Below, in pieces: positions 6,261 through 7,040 of a DNA stretch of 7,040 bases. Source of the DNA: Comamonadaceae bacterium (lineage in GTDB: Bacteria; Pseudomonadota; Gammaproteobacteria; Burkholderiales; Burkholderiaceae); contig CANCGU010000139.1 of assembly GCA_947377705.1 (NCBI GenBank), positions 1 to 7,040 of the forward strand, in the 5' to 3' direction. Within the stretch, counting starts at the first letter, position 1; every line of letters begins with the position of its first letter. The notes under the pieces are model-generated. The model had not been told where the DNA came from, did not search any database, and worked only from the letters and a program-made list of their open reading frames with translations. The translations under genes were made by a program, and so were the position numbers.

Positions 6261-7040
6261 CTAGGCGTCGTCGGTCGACACGTCGCCAATCGCCTTAGGC
6301 GGCGTCACACCCAAGTGACGATAAGCCGCCAAGGTGGCGATGCGGCCACGCGGCGTGCGCTGCAAGAACCCTTGCTGAATCAAATACGGTTCGATCACGT
6401 CTTCAATCGTGTCGCGCTCTTCGCCGATACTGGCAGCGATGTTGTCAAGGCCGACAGGGCCACCATCGAAGCGGTGGATCACCGCCTCCAACAATTTGCG
6501 GTCCATCAAGTCAAAGCCTTGTGGGTCCACATCCAACATGGCCAAGGCACGCTTGGCGATGTCTTCGGTGATGCGCCCTGTGCCCTTCACATCGGCATAG
6601 TCGCGCACGCGACGCAGCAAGCGGTTGGCAATGCGCGGCGTGCCGCGTGAGCGACGCGCGATCTCAAAGCCACCTGCCACATCCATCGGTGTGTCGAGCA
6701 AACCCGCGCTGCGCACCACAATGCGTTGCAGCTCTTCGGCCGTGTAAAACTCAAGGCGCGACACAATGCCAAAGCGGTCACGCAGCGGGTTGGTCAACAT
6801 GCCTGCGCGTGTGGTGGCCCCCACCAAGGTAAACGGCTGCAAATCCAGCTTGATGCTGCGTGCGGCTGGGCCTTCACCAATCATGATGTCGATTTGGTAG
6901 TCCTCTAAGGCGGGGTACAAAATTTCTTCGACCACGGGCGACAAGCGGTGAATCTCGTCAATGAACAACACATCGTTTTTTTCTAAGCCTGTCAGCAGCG
7001 CCGCCAAGTCTTTGGGCTTTTCCAACACGGGGCCGCTGGT
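6261..7040 (-). CDS. ruvB: Holliday junction branch migration helicase RuvB (5' end beyond window)
   Basis: The frame is open from the right edge to TAG at 6261, giving 259 residues; RuvB is usually about 340-350, so the first ~90, including Walker A, are missing. The visible part opens with [16 protein letters not shown]. It then shows Walker B FIDEIH (26-31), the [13 protein letters not shown] hairpin region (55-67), sensor GATTRAG (74-80), the arginine-finger segment LRDRFG (86-91), [16 protein letters not shown], and the C-terminal winged helix ending [21 protein letters not shown]. RuvB is the hexameric AAA+ motor that, with RuvA, drives branch migration of Holliday junctions before RuvC resolves them. 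The GTG at 7028 is internal, not the true start. The adjoining ruvA, if present, would lie beyond 7040. All motifs expected in this part are intact. Confidence 0.98.
   Translation of the reverse strand, partial: TSGPVLEKPKDLAALLTGLEKNDVLFIDEIHRLSPVVEEILYPALEDYQIDIMIGEGPAARSIKLDLQPFTLVGATTRAGMLTNPLRDRFGIVSRLEFYTAEELQRIVVRSAGLLDTPMDVAGGFEIARRSRGTPRIANRLLRRVRDYADVKGTGRITEDIAKRALAMLDVDPQGFDLMDRKLLEAVIHRFDGGPVGLDNIAASIGEERDTIEDVIEPYLIQQGFLQRTPRGRIATLAAYRHLGVTPPKAIGDVSTDDA

Noticed and set aside
6261..7028. Complete short RuvB starting at GTG 7028
   Set aside because: The frame continues to the window edge with conserved RuvB residues (TSGP) before the GTG, so the gene is simply cut by the window and the GTG is an internal Val codon.

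Overview
This looks like a chromosomal core segment of a betaproteobacterium, most likely order Burkholderiales and near Comamonadaceae (Limnohabitans/Rhodoferax/Polaromonas-like). That placement rests on protein style, moderately high GC and gene content; no marker gene fixes the genus. Almost every base is coding. I see no RNA gene, insertion sequence, CRISPR array or prophage, and no gene-free stretch above about 70 bases.

Layout from left to right: (1) the N-terminal part of an Atm1-type ABC exporter on the minus strand, running off the left edge (1-827). (2) A divergent YciA-type acyl-CoA thioesterase on the plus strand (866-1276, or from 836). (3) A compact five-gene minus-strand block, read from 5532 down to 1280: TetR-family regulator, 598-residue acyl-CoA dehydrogenase, small secreted DUF2147 protein, crotonase-fold enoyl-CoA isomerase/hydratase, and YigI-like hotdog thioesterase. 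(4) A divergent plus-strand histidine phosphatase of the GpmB/CobC type (5598-6257). (5) The C-terminal three quarters of ruvB on the minus strand (6261-7040), cut by the right edge.

The five-gene block is best read as a fatty-acid or acyl-CoA degradation operon headed by its own repressor. The dehydrogenase makes a 2-enoyl-CoA, the crotonase-fold protein shifts or hydrates double bonds, and the hotdog thioesterase can release CoA from stalled or excess acyl-CoA. Gaps are 10, 35, -4 and 12 nt, with a good Shine-Dalgarno overlapping the tetR stop codon and an ATGA start/stop overlap between DUF2147 and the crotonase. A 22-bp imperfect palindrome centred on ACGATCGT lies between tetR and the divergent phosphatase gene and is the probable operator.

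I did not find a clearly new biological system. The points most worth a second look are the exported DUF2147 protein translationally coupled inside a beta-oxidation operon, the crotonase-fold enzyme that lacks both hydratase glutamates but keeps an isomerase-type one, and the candidate operator.
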